Positions 22,392 through 34,249 of a stretch of DNA of 64,000 bases are shown piece after piece. The stretch is from Viola odorata (Eukaryota; Streptophyta; Magnoliopsida; Malpighiales; Violaceae), in assembly GCA_963691705.1 (NCBI GenBank), contig OY829537.1, forward strand, positions 24,614,078 through 24,678,077, given 5' to 3'. The position numbers and the translations under genes are program-made. The notes beneath the pieces were generated by a model. The model did not search any database. It saw only the letters and a program-made list of their open reading frames with translations, and had not been told where the DNA came from. Each line of letters starts with the position of its first letter. Position 1 is the stretch's first letter.

Positions 22392-22937
22392 CATAGTTTT
22401 GAAAACCGGACCGGACCGGCCGGTCCGACCGGTTCGATCGGGTTTTTTTGCGTTTCCGGTTCGATTCAGCTATCTGACCGGAAATGCATACGAATCGGGT
22501 CCGACAGGCCGGTTCGTCCGGTTTTTACACAACTGGAGACCCGGATTGAACCGAATTGAACCGGCTGGTTTGATGAGCCAAACCAAAACGACGCCGTTTT
22601 GGTTTTTTTGGTTTTTTTTTTTTTTTAAAAAAAAATTTGATGAACCGGCCCATTACAGGCATGGGCCAGCCCATCAGAGGGCAACCAAAACGACGCCGTT
22701 TTGGTTGCCTTTGGTTTTTTTTTTTTTTTTTTTGGAAAATATGATAGGTCAGCCCATCAGAGGCCCATCATAGTATAAAAACCAGCCGGTTCGATCCCGT
22801 TCAATTATTTCGGATTGAACGGTTCAATATGTGAACGAACGGTCCAATGAGTCAATCCGGTCGAACCCAGTTGAACCTGGTTGAACCACAAAATTTTGCT
22901 ATCCGGTTTGCTGTCCGGTCCGGTTTTCAAAACTATG
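22392..22937. mobile_element. hAT-type MITE (CCGG-rich)
   Basis: The 546-bp element has terminal inverted repeats CATAGTTTTGAAAACCGGAC and their complement at the right end, and an 8-bp target duplication CTCAAGTA (22384-22391, 22938-22945), as expected for hAT elements. It is full of (A)CCGG(T/A)-type repeats and holds two copies of the near-palindrome CCAAAACGACGCCGTTTTGG (about 22584 and 22686). No coding capacity. Confidence 0.8.
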
Positions 22938-22945
22938 CTCAAGTA

Positions 22946-23535
22946 TAAACAATTCACCTCCAATAACTTGAACTAATTAAATTCTAAATTTACAAATTAA
23001 AAAATATAAAATAAATAAATTAGATAATATATTTTGTCACTAGCAAGATATTAATTAAAAAATATATATTATTGACATAGCATGCCCACATCAGCAAATT
23101 TGGAAAAATTGTGGTTTTTCTTTTCAAAAACATACGAAAAAGAAAATATTAAATATTAAAATGTGAAAAAGAAATATTGTGAACATATTTTCATGTTTTT
23201 CTCTAATTTTTATTTAATTTTTATATTTTAATATTTTTTCTTGAAAATTTTATTCGCGTTCATATTTTACTATTTCATAAATTTTCTATTTTTTTATTTT
23301 TGGTTTTTTTATATTTTTATATTTCAGATTTTTTTCCTATTTTTTCGAATTTCTATGATAGTTTCCCTATTTTTAAAATTATTTAAACAATTTTCTTATT
23401 TTTAGATTTTCTTTTTCTAAAAATTTCTAACGTGGCAATATAGAGAGGCTTGCCATATCAACAAATAAATTAATATTTTAGTAGACACTAACAAAATATT
23501 CTACCACGTAAAACACCGACCATCCACAGCCGCGG
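22946..23535. other. AT-rich intergenic DNA
   Basis: No gene. Many A/T homopolymers and ATTTTT-like repeats. It leads into the left end of the Harbinger-like element. Confidence 0.5.
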
Positions 23536-23994
23536 GTGTTAAATTTAACACTTCTTTCCTGCCACATCAGTTTAACACCCAACCAAATCATCAAATAACA
23601 CCCACTTTTCTTTTAACTTCACAGCAGGGTATTTTTCAGGGTGTTATTCACTTTCTCTCCCTTCCACATCATTTAATCATATACCCCACCATATTTTTCA
23701 TTTCTTTTTCTTATTAAATTTATAATTACTATAATAATTATTTTTTATAATATAATAAATAATAAATAATATATTTTTAATATAAATTAATTAAATTTCA
23801 TAATTTTTTTCAGATTTCAAAAAATCTATACTTTTTAATAAAATAAATAATATAATATTTTTAAGAGTAACATACGATATTATTTATCACTCAGTAAATC
23901 AAACATATATAGATTATTGCAAACAAACAAGAAAATACACACAAAATAAACTGGTAAACTTGAGAAATAATTTTTTTAAATCTAATCGAGGGTT

Positions 23995-25303
23995 GTTCCA
24001 AATTTATTCCAGATGTGCTCGACGAGATTCTTTTTCAACTGAATATATTGTGCTCTATCACGTAGCTCGGCTCTAGTATGAATATATGATTCGGATCGGC
24101 CTTGGACATGCACTTCATATTAAGGCAGCACTTGCGTTTGGACATTGAACAAGGAGCTAGACCCGGGACTATCCGACTGATCGAAGTCGATATTTTCCAA
24201 ATTTCGTGATATGTATCTCGTTCATCCTCCACAATCATGTTATGTAAAATAATGCATGCCCTCATTATTTTACCTAAGACATCGATATCCCACATCCTGG
24301 TTGGTTGGTGAATAATGGAAAAGCGTGCTTGGAGTACCCCGAATGCACGTTCCACATCCTTCCTACATGATTATTGTTGTTTGGCAAACAATTGCGCTTT
24401 GTTTCCTTGGGGCAATTGAATCGATTGGATGAAGACAGGCCATTTAGGGTAGATTCTGTCAGCAAGATAGTATGCAAGATTGTACTGCCGGCCATTCACA
24501 GTGTAGTTCACCGTTGGAGCTTCACCAGACTCAATGTTGTCAAAAACTGGTGACCTATCTAGTACATTTATGTCGTTCAATATTCCGGGCAAGCCAAAAA
24601 AATCATGTCATATCCACAAATCATAGGATGTCACTACCTCGAGGATAACTATTGTCGTGCCCTTGTGTCCACTAGTAAATTGCCCTTGCCAAGCCTTAGG
24701 ACAATTCTTTCACTGCCAGTGCATGCAATCGATACTTCCAATCATTCCAGGGAAACCACGCTCCTGACCAACTCGGAGTAACCTTTGCACGTCTTTCACA
24801 TTTGGCCGTCTTAAGTATTCATCTTGAAACAATGCAATTATTCCTTCGTAAAAATTACGAGTGCACTCAAGTGCAGTGGTTTCTCCAATCTTCACATACT
24901 CATCACAAGTATCCCCGGCGACTCCATATGCGAGCATACGCATAACAGCTGTACACTTCTGGATAGGCGTCAAACCAAGCTTGCCCTCATTATTCAGCCT
25001 TTAAGTGAAGTAGTTGTCGTAGTTTGATAAAGCTTCTACAATTCGGAGAAATAGTGACCTTCTCATTTGAAATCTTCTTCTAAATTGCATTTCAGTGTAA
25101 ATGCATGGCTCGTCAAAATAGTCAGCCATGAGCATTTGATGGGCAGCTGTATGATCCCTGCTTATAGATTTTCTCTTATGTGATCGATTATTTCGCCTCT
25201 GTAGCTCTTCAAGAAGTTCTTGTTACCTATCGAGTATAGATTCTTCCAACTCCCATTGTTGTTGGATCTCTTCGAGACTGAAGGTATCTATGGGTAGATC
25301 CAT
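23995..25303 (-). pseudogene. Harbinger (DDE_Tnp_4-type) transposase pseudogene
   Basis: The minus strand from 25303 (MDLPIDTFSLEEIQQQW) runs through a helical N-terminus, TPIQKCTAVMRMLAYG, GMIGSIDCMHW (first catalytic Asp), LNDINVLDRSPVF (second Asp) and ERAFGVLQARF (third acidic residue). It ends near 23995 with a LVEHIWN-type tail in a shifted frame. In-frame stops (TAA near 25226 and 25003, TGA near 24714) and at least one frameshift after 24200 make it inactive. It is the nuclease component of the transposon. Confidence 0.8.
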
Positions 25304-25429
25304 TGGATGATATGAAGAAAAAGATTTGAACTGAAAAGTTTTAAGTGGTATTCATATGATATGCAATACCATTTTTATAATGAATGGTCTTCGAACTCCA
25401 ATCAGTTCATTTAATTTAATTCAATCTGA

Positions 25430-25880
25430 AGATAAGATATAGAAAGATGACAAATCACGTGTGGTGTTTTGTCATGATTAAATCAGAAGGTAGTGGAGGT
25501 GGGGACGTTCTTATCTCTTTAGAATCTCGAGGGTTGTATTTTGTCCTTATTAAATAATAAGGTAGTGGGGGTGGGGACGTCGTTATCTCTTCAGAATCTC
25601 GAGTGTTGTGTTTTGTCATGATTAAATCAGAAGGTAGTGGAGGTGGGGACATTCTTATCTCTTTAGAATCTCGAGGGTTGTATTTTGTCCTTATTAAATC
25701 ATAAGGTAGTGGGGGTGGGGACGTCGTTATCTCTTCAGAATCTCGAATGTTGTGTTTTGTCATGATTAAATCAGAAGGTAGTAGAGGTGGTGACGTTCTT
25801 ATCTCTTCAGAATCTTGAGGGTTGTATTTTGTCCTTATTAAATCAGAAGGTAGTGGAGGTGGGGACGTATTTATCTATTC
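25430..25880. repeat. 72-bp tandem repeat, about six copies
   Basis: The motif GGTAGTGGAGGTGGGGACGT recurs every 72 bases (GGGGAC at 25501, 25573, 25645, 25717, then variants at 25789 and 25861). On the minus strand the period is exactly 24 codons and four copies stay open, coding proline-rich units (SPPPLPSDLI). It lies between the transposase and its partner gene. Confidence 0.85.
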
Positions 25881-26013
25881 AGAATCTGGGGGTAGAGTCA
25901 TGTCTAATAAACTCTCTTATTCAAACGAAATTATTGAAATGAACATACACTTTCACAACCCACAAATTATTCAAAATAACACACAATTTGAAAGTAAAAC
26001 ATACAATAACAAA

Positions 26014-27167
26014 CTAGTTCTCAAACAACTCCTTCAGTAGCATCTTATACATATTTTCATCTACAGCATCACTATCTTCTTTGGTCTTCAAAGACAGGAA
26101 CATCTCCATCTTCCTAACACGTGCATACTCCAACATAGCTGATGCAGTACTAGCCTTGGATTGTTCAAGGTTTTCACGAGCATGGGCTAAATTAGATAAC
26201 TCCTCCTCAATAGCAACCTTTGATTTTCTAGAAGTCGATGATTTTATCAATGAAGCTCTAGCTTTCTTCTTTGTTGCATCCCTACCTTCTGGATGTACAA
26301 TGGAAGGAGCTGAGGAATCAACGTCATCGCCACCACTTTTTCTCTTCGATCCACTACTTACAGATTCATTTGCTCCTGGCATATATCTGGGTTGGTCGCG
26401 AACCAACTTCCACTCTTCCAGGAAGGAAAACCTATTACCTTCGCACTCTTGATACAACTCTAGACCCTTGGCTATGTAGTCATCATCGGACCAACCACTA
26501 CACCTCACTCTACATGCTCTACTGTAATAACCAATAAACTACCTATTTTTTTATTATTGATCATACGAAAATGACTTTTGCACTTCATCCCTGACCTCTG
26601 TTTTCCACCTTGGAAGTTTTCATTCACATAGTCTGCAATTTTACCCCAGAAAGTATCACCCTTTTGATTCGTCCCCAATTCACTATCATTACTAACGTGG
26701 AAATAACCAGTTAATAAAGATTTGTTCTCTTCCGTGCTCCAAGTGTCGTAACCTGATCTCTTGGCTGATTGTTGGGTTGGAGCAAGAAAACTGAGAGGGG
26801 TATCCCCATCAACATTTCCTATAGATATTTGTATGGAAAATTCTGGGAAATCACTTGATCCACTACTGAAACGGGGTGTGTTTGGCTCATTAGTTTGTTC
26901 ACTGTTTGGATAGCGTACAGGAGCGGGAACATAGCTATTTCCAGGAACAGGTTGATAGCCATAAGGCATATAAAGATGGTTATACGGGTATTGCATGCCA
27001 AAATTTGGGGGCATCATATACTGCGATCCAAAATTAGGTTGCATCCCTGTATTTTGAGGATTTTCTGGGCATTGAATGTTTGGGTTCGAAGGTCGCATAT
27101 TTAGATTTTGAGCTTGGTTAGGGAAGTTGTAATTTGGAAAAAAATTATAATTTTGTGAAGGATCCAT
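26014..27167 (-). pseudogene. Harbinger partner protein (Myb/SANT-like, ORF1)
   Basis: From 27167 (MDPSQNYNFFPNYNF) the minus strand encodes a low-complexity Asn/Pro/Tyr-rich N-terminus, then a Myb/SANT-like domain (YDTWSTEENKSLLTGYF, WGKIADYVNENF). A one-base shift near 26530 interrupts it. The rest (CSGWSDDDYIAKGLELYQ, a basic linker and a coiled-coil-like C-terminus) is read in another frame to the stop at 26014. Such proteins bind the element ends and help import the transposase. The shift makes it a pseudogene unless the sequence is in error at that T run. Confidence 0.75.
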
Positions 27168-27563
27168 GAAAGAGCTTGAAGATTGTAAAAAACTCGGATT
27201 TTTTTTTGGTGTCCAAATGACACAAACACAATCTCTATTTATAGATCTCAAAAAAATAAAAATAATGGTATATTTTTTTAAAATTATTTTGAGTAATTAT
27301 TATGAAAAAAGACATTTAAAAAAGAAACAAATGTAAAAAACTCTGATTTTTTTTAGTGTCCAAATAATACAAACCTAGTCTCAATTTATAAATCTCAAAA
27401 AATTAAAAATAATGGTATATTTTTTATAAAATTATTTTGAGTATTTATTATAAAAAACCCTATTTAAAAAACCCCATGTAATTTTTCTTTTCTTTTTAAA
27501 AAAAAAACTGACAGTGGCGGGTCCTACTGTTAGAAAAATCCGGGTGTTAAATTTTGACACCCT

Positions 27564-28598
27564 CTCTGTCCTACTCAGCAATTGATACCTCAAAAGTCTC
27601 CTACTGCAGCCAATAATCCCTTGAAAAGTCTCTGCTGTGGTTGGTGACAAAGCAAACGGTTAGGTATCACTTTCAAATTAGTAGACTGTAGGAGGGTATC
27701 GAGTGATACTTACTATAGTAGAGGGAATTTATAGTGACACTTTCCTCCGATATAAAAAGTCATATTTTTATAATAAAAAATTATTTAACTGTACAAATAA
27801 CATTTGTTTTTTAGGAAATAAAAACATCATTTTTAAAAGATACTAATTTCTTTAAAGAGAATTTTTCATTATTTTTTTTATAGGTAGATGTGGAATTCGA
27901 ATTTAGGTTCAACTCCCTACTAGTACTTTAATTTATCATTATTTAATAATTCACATAAATATTGCCTATAAAAGATTCACATAAATCAAATTAAATGACT
28001 AAATATAAAAATAGTATAATTATTGTGTTATATATTTACCATTATTTTAATGCATAAAGTATAGGATACCAAAGCTTTTTTAGTTTGATTGAAAATTTAA
28101 AATATTTCATATTTTCCTCTAGCTAAAAGAGTACTTTACCTATAAAAAAGAAGGAGCTAAAAGAGTACTTGGTTTAGTTTGATCAAAAATAAAAAAATAA
28201 ATTCTATCTTAATTATAAGGTATGATTTCATTTATTTTCTACTTTCTCAAAACCAACAACAACATATTAAAAATAAGAAAAAAGAATATGAAGTTGCAGT
28301 TCAACTGGTTATTACATGTCGTTTTTATAATGTAAATTATGACCATAAATTCAATTCTTACTTAGTATTGTAATAATACTAATAATATAACAAATTTTTT
28401 GAAAAAAAATATCTTAAAAAAAGAAGCTTAATTAGAACTTAAAGGTCAAAAGAAAAAAAATTAAAAAGAAAAGACCGTGGTGACGTTAATTAACATATCA
28501 CTTTTTGACGTCTAAACATATTCCTGGCGAAAACCTTCACCAACCTTAATCCAATGGTTGTCGAGGCGTCCGCATGAGGATCATGCCAACTAGACCCT
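27564..28598. other. AT-rich intergenic DNA
   Basis: No gene is supported. The short TTTTTT...ATTAAAAATAATGGTATATTTTTT phrase just left of it (27250 and 27405) is a local direct repeat inside the transposon end. The rest is A/T-rich. Confidence 0.4.
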
Positions 28599-31177
28599 TC
28601 AGTGTAGTTCTCTCTCCCATAATAAGATGCACATTATCCGCATAAGAGCCATAACCCTCATAACTAGGTACACGTTGATAATCCAACCTACAATCCAAGC
28701 TCGTATCATCCCAAAAGAGCTATGATCATAGGATGGAGAGGGTGTACCGTAGGAGCGAGAATTGTGCCGAAATGGTGCATGATGATCGAATGCCGGCCGA
28801 GAAGAAGATGGAGCATAAGAACGTGAATCTTTGGCATCAATTCCATAAGAGCCATAACGAGCCTCATAATAACTAGGAACATTGGTACGAGACATGTTGA
28901 AAGGTACCTATAAAAACAACAAACTATATATATACTTATAGGTTAGTAAAAACACAACATTCCCTCACGTGTTTCGCCCGGGTGTTTTCACTCCTCTCTA
29001 TTGCGCTCACTATCACTCAACTCTTATCAAACTGAACCGTGTCTTGGTGATGTTCCAGCTAGAAATCACAAGTTCAATCACATGGACCCCCAACGACTTG
29101 ATACAAGCAAGAACACAAGAAAAATCAAACAGTTTGGCTGGAAGTATTGGACAGTTTGCGCAAAGTTTGGATATGACAAAAAAAAGGAGACGATGGAATT
29201 AATTCACAAAATTAAGTATGAACACTCATAAGACATAGACCTACAACATTCATGAATTACAAAGAAGAAAATTCCGGCTGGAACACTCTGAAAATAGACC
29301 AAGAACACAGAAAAGACTTTCCTCAGTTGAAATCTGCGCACCTTATTTTGGACAAAATATATAAGATTTCTTCAGAATTTCTAGGTGACTCAAAAACTAA
29401 AAATGTTACACATAGAATAAAGTTTGTTGACACAAAGTTTCAAAATTTTCTAGGCAGAGGGACATATAAAAACCGTACAAACACTAGAACAAATAACAAC
29501 AAACTCAAGAGTAGCCTTGGCTGAAAATGGTGACTTGAGAGCTAAGAAATAAAAAGAGACTCTAGGACTTGAAGACACAAAAATAGAAGACTTGAAATGA
29601 GTTTAGGACAAAGAAAGACAGGTCACTCAAGTGTTTAAAACCCCTCATGTTTTCCTCTCAAAAGTCAGCACAAAGGTGCCTAGTTTAAGACTTGTAGTTG
29701 CTGTCTTTATTTTGCTTTTGTTTAGGACGTTTAGGTAGGGCATATAGCTGGGAAGATAGGGATTTAGGAGGCTAAAGTTCAGCCTTTTCTTGTGCCTAAA
29801 CTAGTTGCAACGTTTGAAGGAGAGAGGGAAAGTAGGGTAGGCTTTCCTTCCCTAAATTCAGGGATGTTGTCTTTGACAAGTGTGATGTGTGCTTGGCTAT
29901 TGCATTTATGGGTGAAGGACTTGTGATGGTTGCTGATGGAGAGGTTATATTTTTTTAAAGGGAAACTAAATCACTCCAGAAACTTGGAATCAAATTGAAT
30001 AAAAAAGCTTCACTCAAGAACACATATGAAGATGACAGTAAGAACACCAAGAACAGACCTCTGAAACTTTCACCTTTTGAACGGGCAAACGATGGAATTA
30101 AAATTCGATATTTATACCACAAGAAACAAGAGATAAATGAATATATTTTAGACTCAAGAAATAAGGAAAAAGAAGACATAAAACTCAAGATACACTCTTC
30201 TAAAGAAGAACACCAAGAACAGAAAAGTTAACAGTTTTGAGCACTTTGTGTAAAAACGATTTTGCAAGGGTTTCCTTTGAAAGAAAACCTCAAAAATAAC
30301 TCAAAAGATGTACAAGATACAGGAGAACAACATTCATCCAAGGAGAAAGAAAAATATGGCTGAAAAAAATGAGAAAAATTCGTACCAACCTAGAGGACGG
30401 CCATGAAGCTCTGTTACCACATGATAAGAGCTCGGGTACGATTTGGAAGCTTGAATGGATATAGTCCTCTTTGAGAGGTTGATGTTGATGAACAGATGGA
30501 AGATTGAGGAAGCGAAGATGGATGTTGTGGAAGCGGTAGATAATAATAATAATCGATGATGGATGATAAACGTTTGATGGCTAATTTTGATAGATAGATA
30601 AACAATATGGAGCTCACTACAACAAACCCTCCTAGATCAAGTCTAGACAACCTTGTTACAATAGCAAGCATCCAAGATATTGAACTTACAAACCCGACAA
30701 ACCCTCTAAAGTCTTGCTTGAACAACCTTGCCACAAAGCTTGTAAAGATCTCTCACCCAAGACGACCCTCCCACTAATAAGGATGGACAACCCGTTTGCT
30801 CTTGAAGAAGATGATAGATTGGTTCTAAGAACCCTAACTTAACTAACCTAAGAATTGGTCTTAGAAGGAGATACACTCAAATTCAAGACCCCCTAAAATG
30901 AGTCTTACTCTGGCTATTTATAATTATTACAAACAAGGCTGAAAAGTCACTTCAAAATAGCCCAAAATGTCACTAATTTGTCTCTTGGCGTCATGACGCC
31001 AAGCACTGCCATAAACTTGCACCAAGCTGCCTCTTGAGGTCATGACGCTAAGGGCTTGGCGTCAAGCACTGCCTCAAAAGTGCAAAACTCGCGCCAAGGT
31101 CCGTTCGAGTGCGTTCGAGGAAGCTAGGCCACGTGAGAGGCCTTTCTTGGGCAATATACAGATCTACGCTCGTATCA
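28599..31177 (-). mobile_element. Truncated gypsy-type LTR element
   Basis: On the minus strand: LTR 31177-30422 (TGATACGAGCG to CTCTTATCA, 756 bp), primer-binding site TGGTAACAGAGC (30419-30408), a leader of about 1.5 kb, and the start of gag (MSRTNVPSYYEARYG, 28895) that is lost after 28599. Part of the leader (29240-29460) resembles the leader of the element at 8.7-12.8 kb, so they are relatives. No pol or second LTR. Confidence 0.7.
30422..31177 (-). repeat. LTR of truncated gypsy-type element
   Basis: 756 bp. Contains the perfect 20-bp palindrome CTTGGCGTCATGACGCCAAG (30984-31003) and two decayed relatives to its right (about 31033 and 31052). A TATAAATAGCC box is near 30918 on the minus strand. 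Confidence 0.7.
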
Positions 31178-31261
31178 CACTATATCCACATCGATTTAAA
31201 AGGGGAAATCCCTAATTGCAGATCACTATGTTCTATTTATTTTTCATTTTTTGTCTTAGTT

Positions 31262-31650
31262 TTTTGAAATGGTTAAATTCTTTATACAGAGTTGTCCCCG
31301 TATGTAAAGTTTGCACATTTCATAGCCAATCAGGCCATTCTTGAGGCAACACAAGGCAATACGAAGATTCATGTTGTTGATTTTGACATCATGGAAGGAA
31401 TTTAATGGCCTCCTCAATGGTTGATCTTGCCATGAGAAATAATTGCTCCTCTTAAACTCACAATCATCATTTCTGACCACAAAAGCAGAAATATGGTAAG
31501 AACACTGGAAGAAGGCTTAAAGAATACGCAGATTCGATTAATTTCACATTTGCGTTCGAGCTCTTTTGACACGAAAGATGAGTATGATACCCAGGTCGAA
31601 ATTCTTTTCAAGAAAATACTCTGTTTGGTTCTTGCTTGGATATTTTAACA
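31262..31650 (+). pseudogene. GRAS transcription factor fragment
   Basis: The plus strand reads [17 protein letters not shown] and [11 protein letters not shown] followed by a stop and WPP, the leucine-rich/VHIID region of GRAS proteins. The DFDIMEG form recalls the NSP2 branch. Further coding-like phrases (LEEGLKEY, FELFDTK) follow in shifted frames to about 31650. Several stops and no start make it a pseudogene that begins 85 bases from an LTR end. Confidence 0.6.
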
Positions 31651-31746
31651 TCTGCATGCAGGTTGTCAATTGTTTGCAGATAATCCAAATAAATATCACA
31701 GGGGTGATTGTGACAAATCTCCTTTAAAAAAACGATAGAGCCTTAA

Positions 31747-31926
31747 TCTGTGGGATCTATCTGGCATCGATAAGATGAAAAGGGGGGGAACCAGACAATC
31801 AAGGATACGTCATGCTACCAGTAACATGATGCATCATCTGTGGGATCTACCTGGCATCGATAAGACGAAAAGGGGGGAACTAGACAATCAAGGATACGCC
31901 ATGCTACCAGTAACATGAGGTATCGT
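31747..31926. repeat. 90-bp direct repeat, two copies
   Basis: TCTGTGGGATCTA(T/C)CTGGCATCGATAAGA opens at 31747 and 31837. The two copies differ at a handful of positions. Confidence 0.85.
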
Positions 31927-34249
31927 CATATCTCTACTTTACATACAGGTATTGAGTAACTTAACGGACTAGAATATCAACCCTACCTATTGCTGACAAA
32001 CATCAATCAACATTAAACAGATTGGACCTACCTTAAAGCCTCATCATCATGGTCCACCACCGCACGACCGTTTGAAAGGTCATCATTATCATCTCTACTT
32101 ATCCAACCAAAAAACACCATCATTGCTATCTCCATTATCAATTAACCCTTAAATTAGTTAATATTATACTAAAAGAAAGGTTACCAAGTCCCACTTAGGG
32201 GAGTATAAATACCCCCTCCCTCATTCCAGAAGGAGATTACACACTCCTACAAGAGAAGACAGGAGGAAAACAAATCACCATTTCTTCTCAGCTTAGTTCC
32301 ACTATACCGATAGCTACCTCTATCGTCCGTTACCTTATCCGATAGCTTCACTTCATTATTTACTGATTTGATTTTCGGATTGTCTACGCCGGAGATCCCC
32401 TGCGACGCTTTGCAAGTGATCGCAAAAGTTGAACAACCGTCGGAATCTCGCCACCAAATAATAGACTTACGGATTTACCCTTATCCCATCCTCAACATTA
32501 TCATTTGGTTAATTTCCAACCATTGATTAATAATGTATATCTTACCTCGGATCATCAAAGAACCCTTGTTTGTAGTGTCCTGGCGAAATGTTAAAGACAT
32601 TCTGCTAAAGCTTATCTATGTCTTGGTGACATTTATTATCTCTTTCTGTTTCCTTGTGAATAACCTTTTCTTATTCTCTTCCTTATATAATTGGTGTGGA
32701 TATTCACTATTTTTCAATCATTATTATCCTTAAAACGGAGTAATATAATATGTCAAGTATATTGTATAATTACTCATTTCCTTGATATCTTTCTCATTTG
32801 AAACTCTTTGATGAAGATTTAAAAACTAAACCAAAATTTAGGCAACCTAACCCGCTCTAAATTTGGGCAAATTTTTGAATGAAATTTTGAAACTACTAAA
32901 ATTTTTATCGTTTCCCTCATCTTTCCCAAAATTAATGACAATGATTTTAACAAAGAATTGGTTCTCAATATTTCACAATTCCCTCCTCTTTGCTAAATTC
33001 AAAAAAATGCTCTTTTTTTTCAACACAGGCTGTCTTCTGTAATGCCTTTTTTGATTCAGGATGTCAATGAATGTCAAAATCAATCCTCCACCCCCTTTAC
33101 CTGACCTGAACGAAAATATGGATATCCCTCTATCTTTTGCAATTGACGATCCTGACCTTGATGATCACCTCATTGATATCTTCAAATAATGAAGAAACGC
33201 ATGAACAAATAGCCCCCTTACACCCTCTCATCCCTCTGTCTTCTCCACTCTTCTGGTTTCTCTCCTTCCCTCTTTCATTCTGAGCAAAGCAGATCAAACC
33301 ACCAACTTTCTTGTTAATTTCCTTCTATTTTAATTGGAATTTTTTTTCCAAATGTTTCTCTCAACCTAAATAGCAAAAGAATCTTCTTCAATCACATAGT
33401 TTGTTTTTCTTTTTTGTAATCTACTCTTTGTAGAATTCAAATCTCGGGTAAGCAACCTAATCTCGTTATTATATAAAAATTGATTCAATTTCAGATTTCT
33501 AAATTTTATTTTGATTCAATTTCAGGTATGTAAATAGATTTTTTTAAAATTAATTTGTGTGTTGTGACCTAATTTGATCTATCTATCCTCTTCATGCTTT
33601 GCTTTTTGGGTCTTGGGTTTAATTTTTTGGGGGATCAGAAGCATGATTTTAGGGGTTTGTTACCTTCTACTGTTTGGTTTACGGTTTGTTATTGAGTGTT
33701 GATCGTCTTCTTTTGTGCTCTCTCTTCATGTCTGGATTTCATGAAGTGCTTATGGTTATACACTGAAATTGTTACCGAGTTTCGTATTTGATCATATGCA
33801 TTGGTGAAATTCAGTCTGTATTTTACTCTTGCAACATGGCATCGGTGCTTTGCAGAGGCAGCCTGAGCTACGCTCTTGCACAATGGCTGAGACAAGAGAG
33901 TTGATTGGTTAGTTAATCATGACTTGAAAGGAACACCTGGAATTGTTGAGCGATTTTTACCATCCTTTTATAATTACGAATATAATTCACTTATGAGCAA
34001 TTTTTGCAGGTTGGGTGGGTTTGATAACAGTAAATAGATAATAACTCAAGTAAAGAAGAAACTGAAGAACATGCTGTTTATTTCCAAATCACAAGATGAC
34101 ATGATCTCAATTCCCCGGTTTTATTCCCGACTCAAAGTAAAAGAAAGCAAGAACAAAACACTCAACAGCAACAGCTTATATATCCTCTCCTCGCCCTATA
34201 CATTATTATTACACGGGGACAAACTCATACTTATCGCTACAACAGATTT
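31927..34249. other. Intergenic DNA, possible LTR remnant and 3' end of storage-protein gene
   Basis: At 32208 GTATAAATACCCCC resembles a promoter TATA box followed by an A-rich leader, perhaps an LTR remnant. A 42-codon frame at 33061-33189 (MSMNVKINPPPPLPDLNEN) is too short to support. An AATAAA for the minus-strand globulin gene is at about 34077. Nothing else is recognised. Confidence 0.35.

Larger units (their letters stand above)
23536..27563. mobile_element. PIF/Harbinger-type DNA transposon, decayed
   Basis: A transposase and a Myb/SANT-like partner lie side by side on the minus strand, the two-gene plan of this superfamily. Similar ends GGTGTTAAATTTAACAC (about 23536) and, inverted, GGTGTCAAAATTTAACACC (about 27563) suggest the borders; inside each a C(T/C)GCCAC..TCAGTTT phrase follows. 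No clean three-base TWA duplication was seen, so the borders are approximate. Confidence 0.6.

Noticed and set aside
25430..25880. CRISPR-like regular repeats
   Set aside because: The 72-bp units are head-to-tail without spacers, in a plant transposon.
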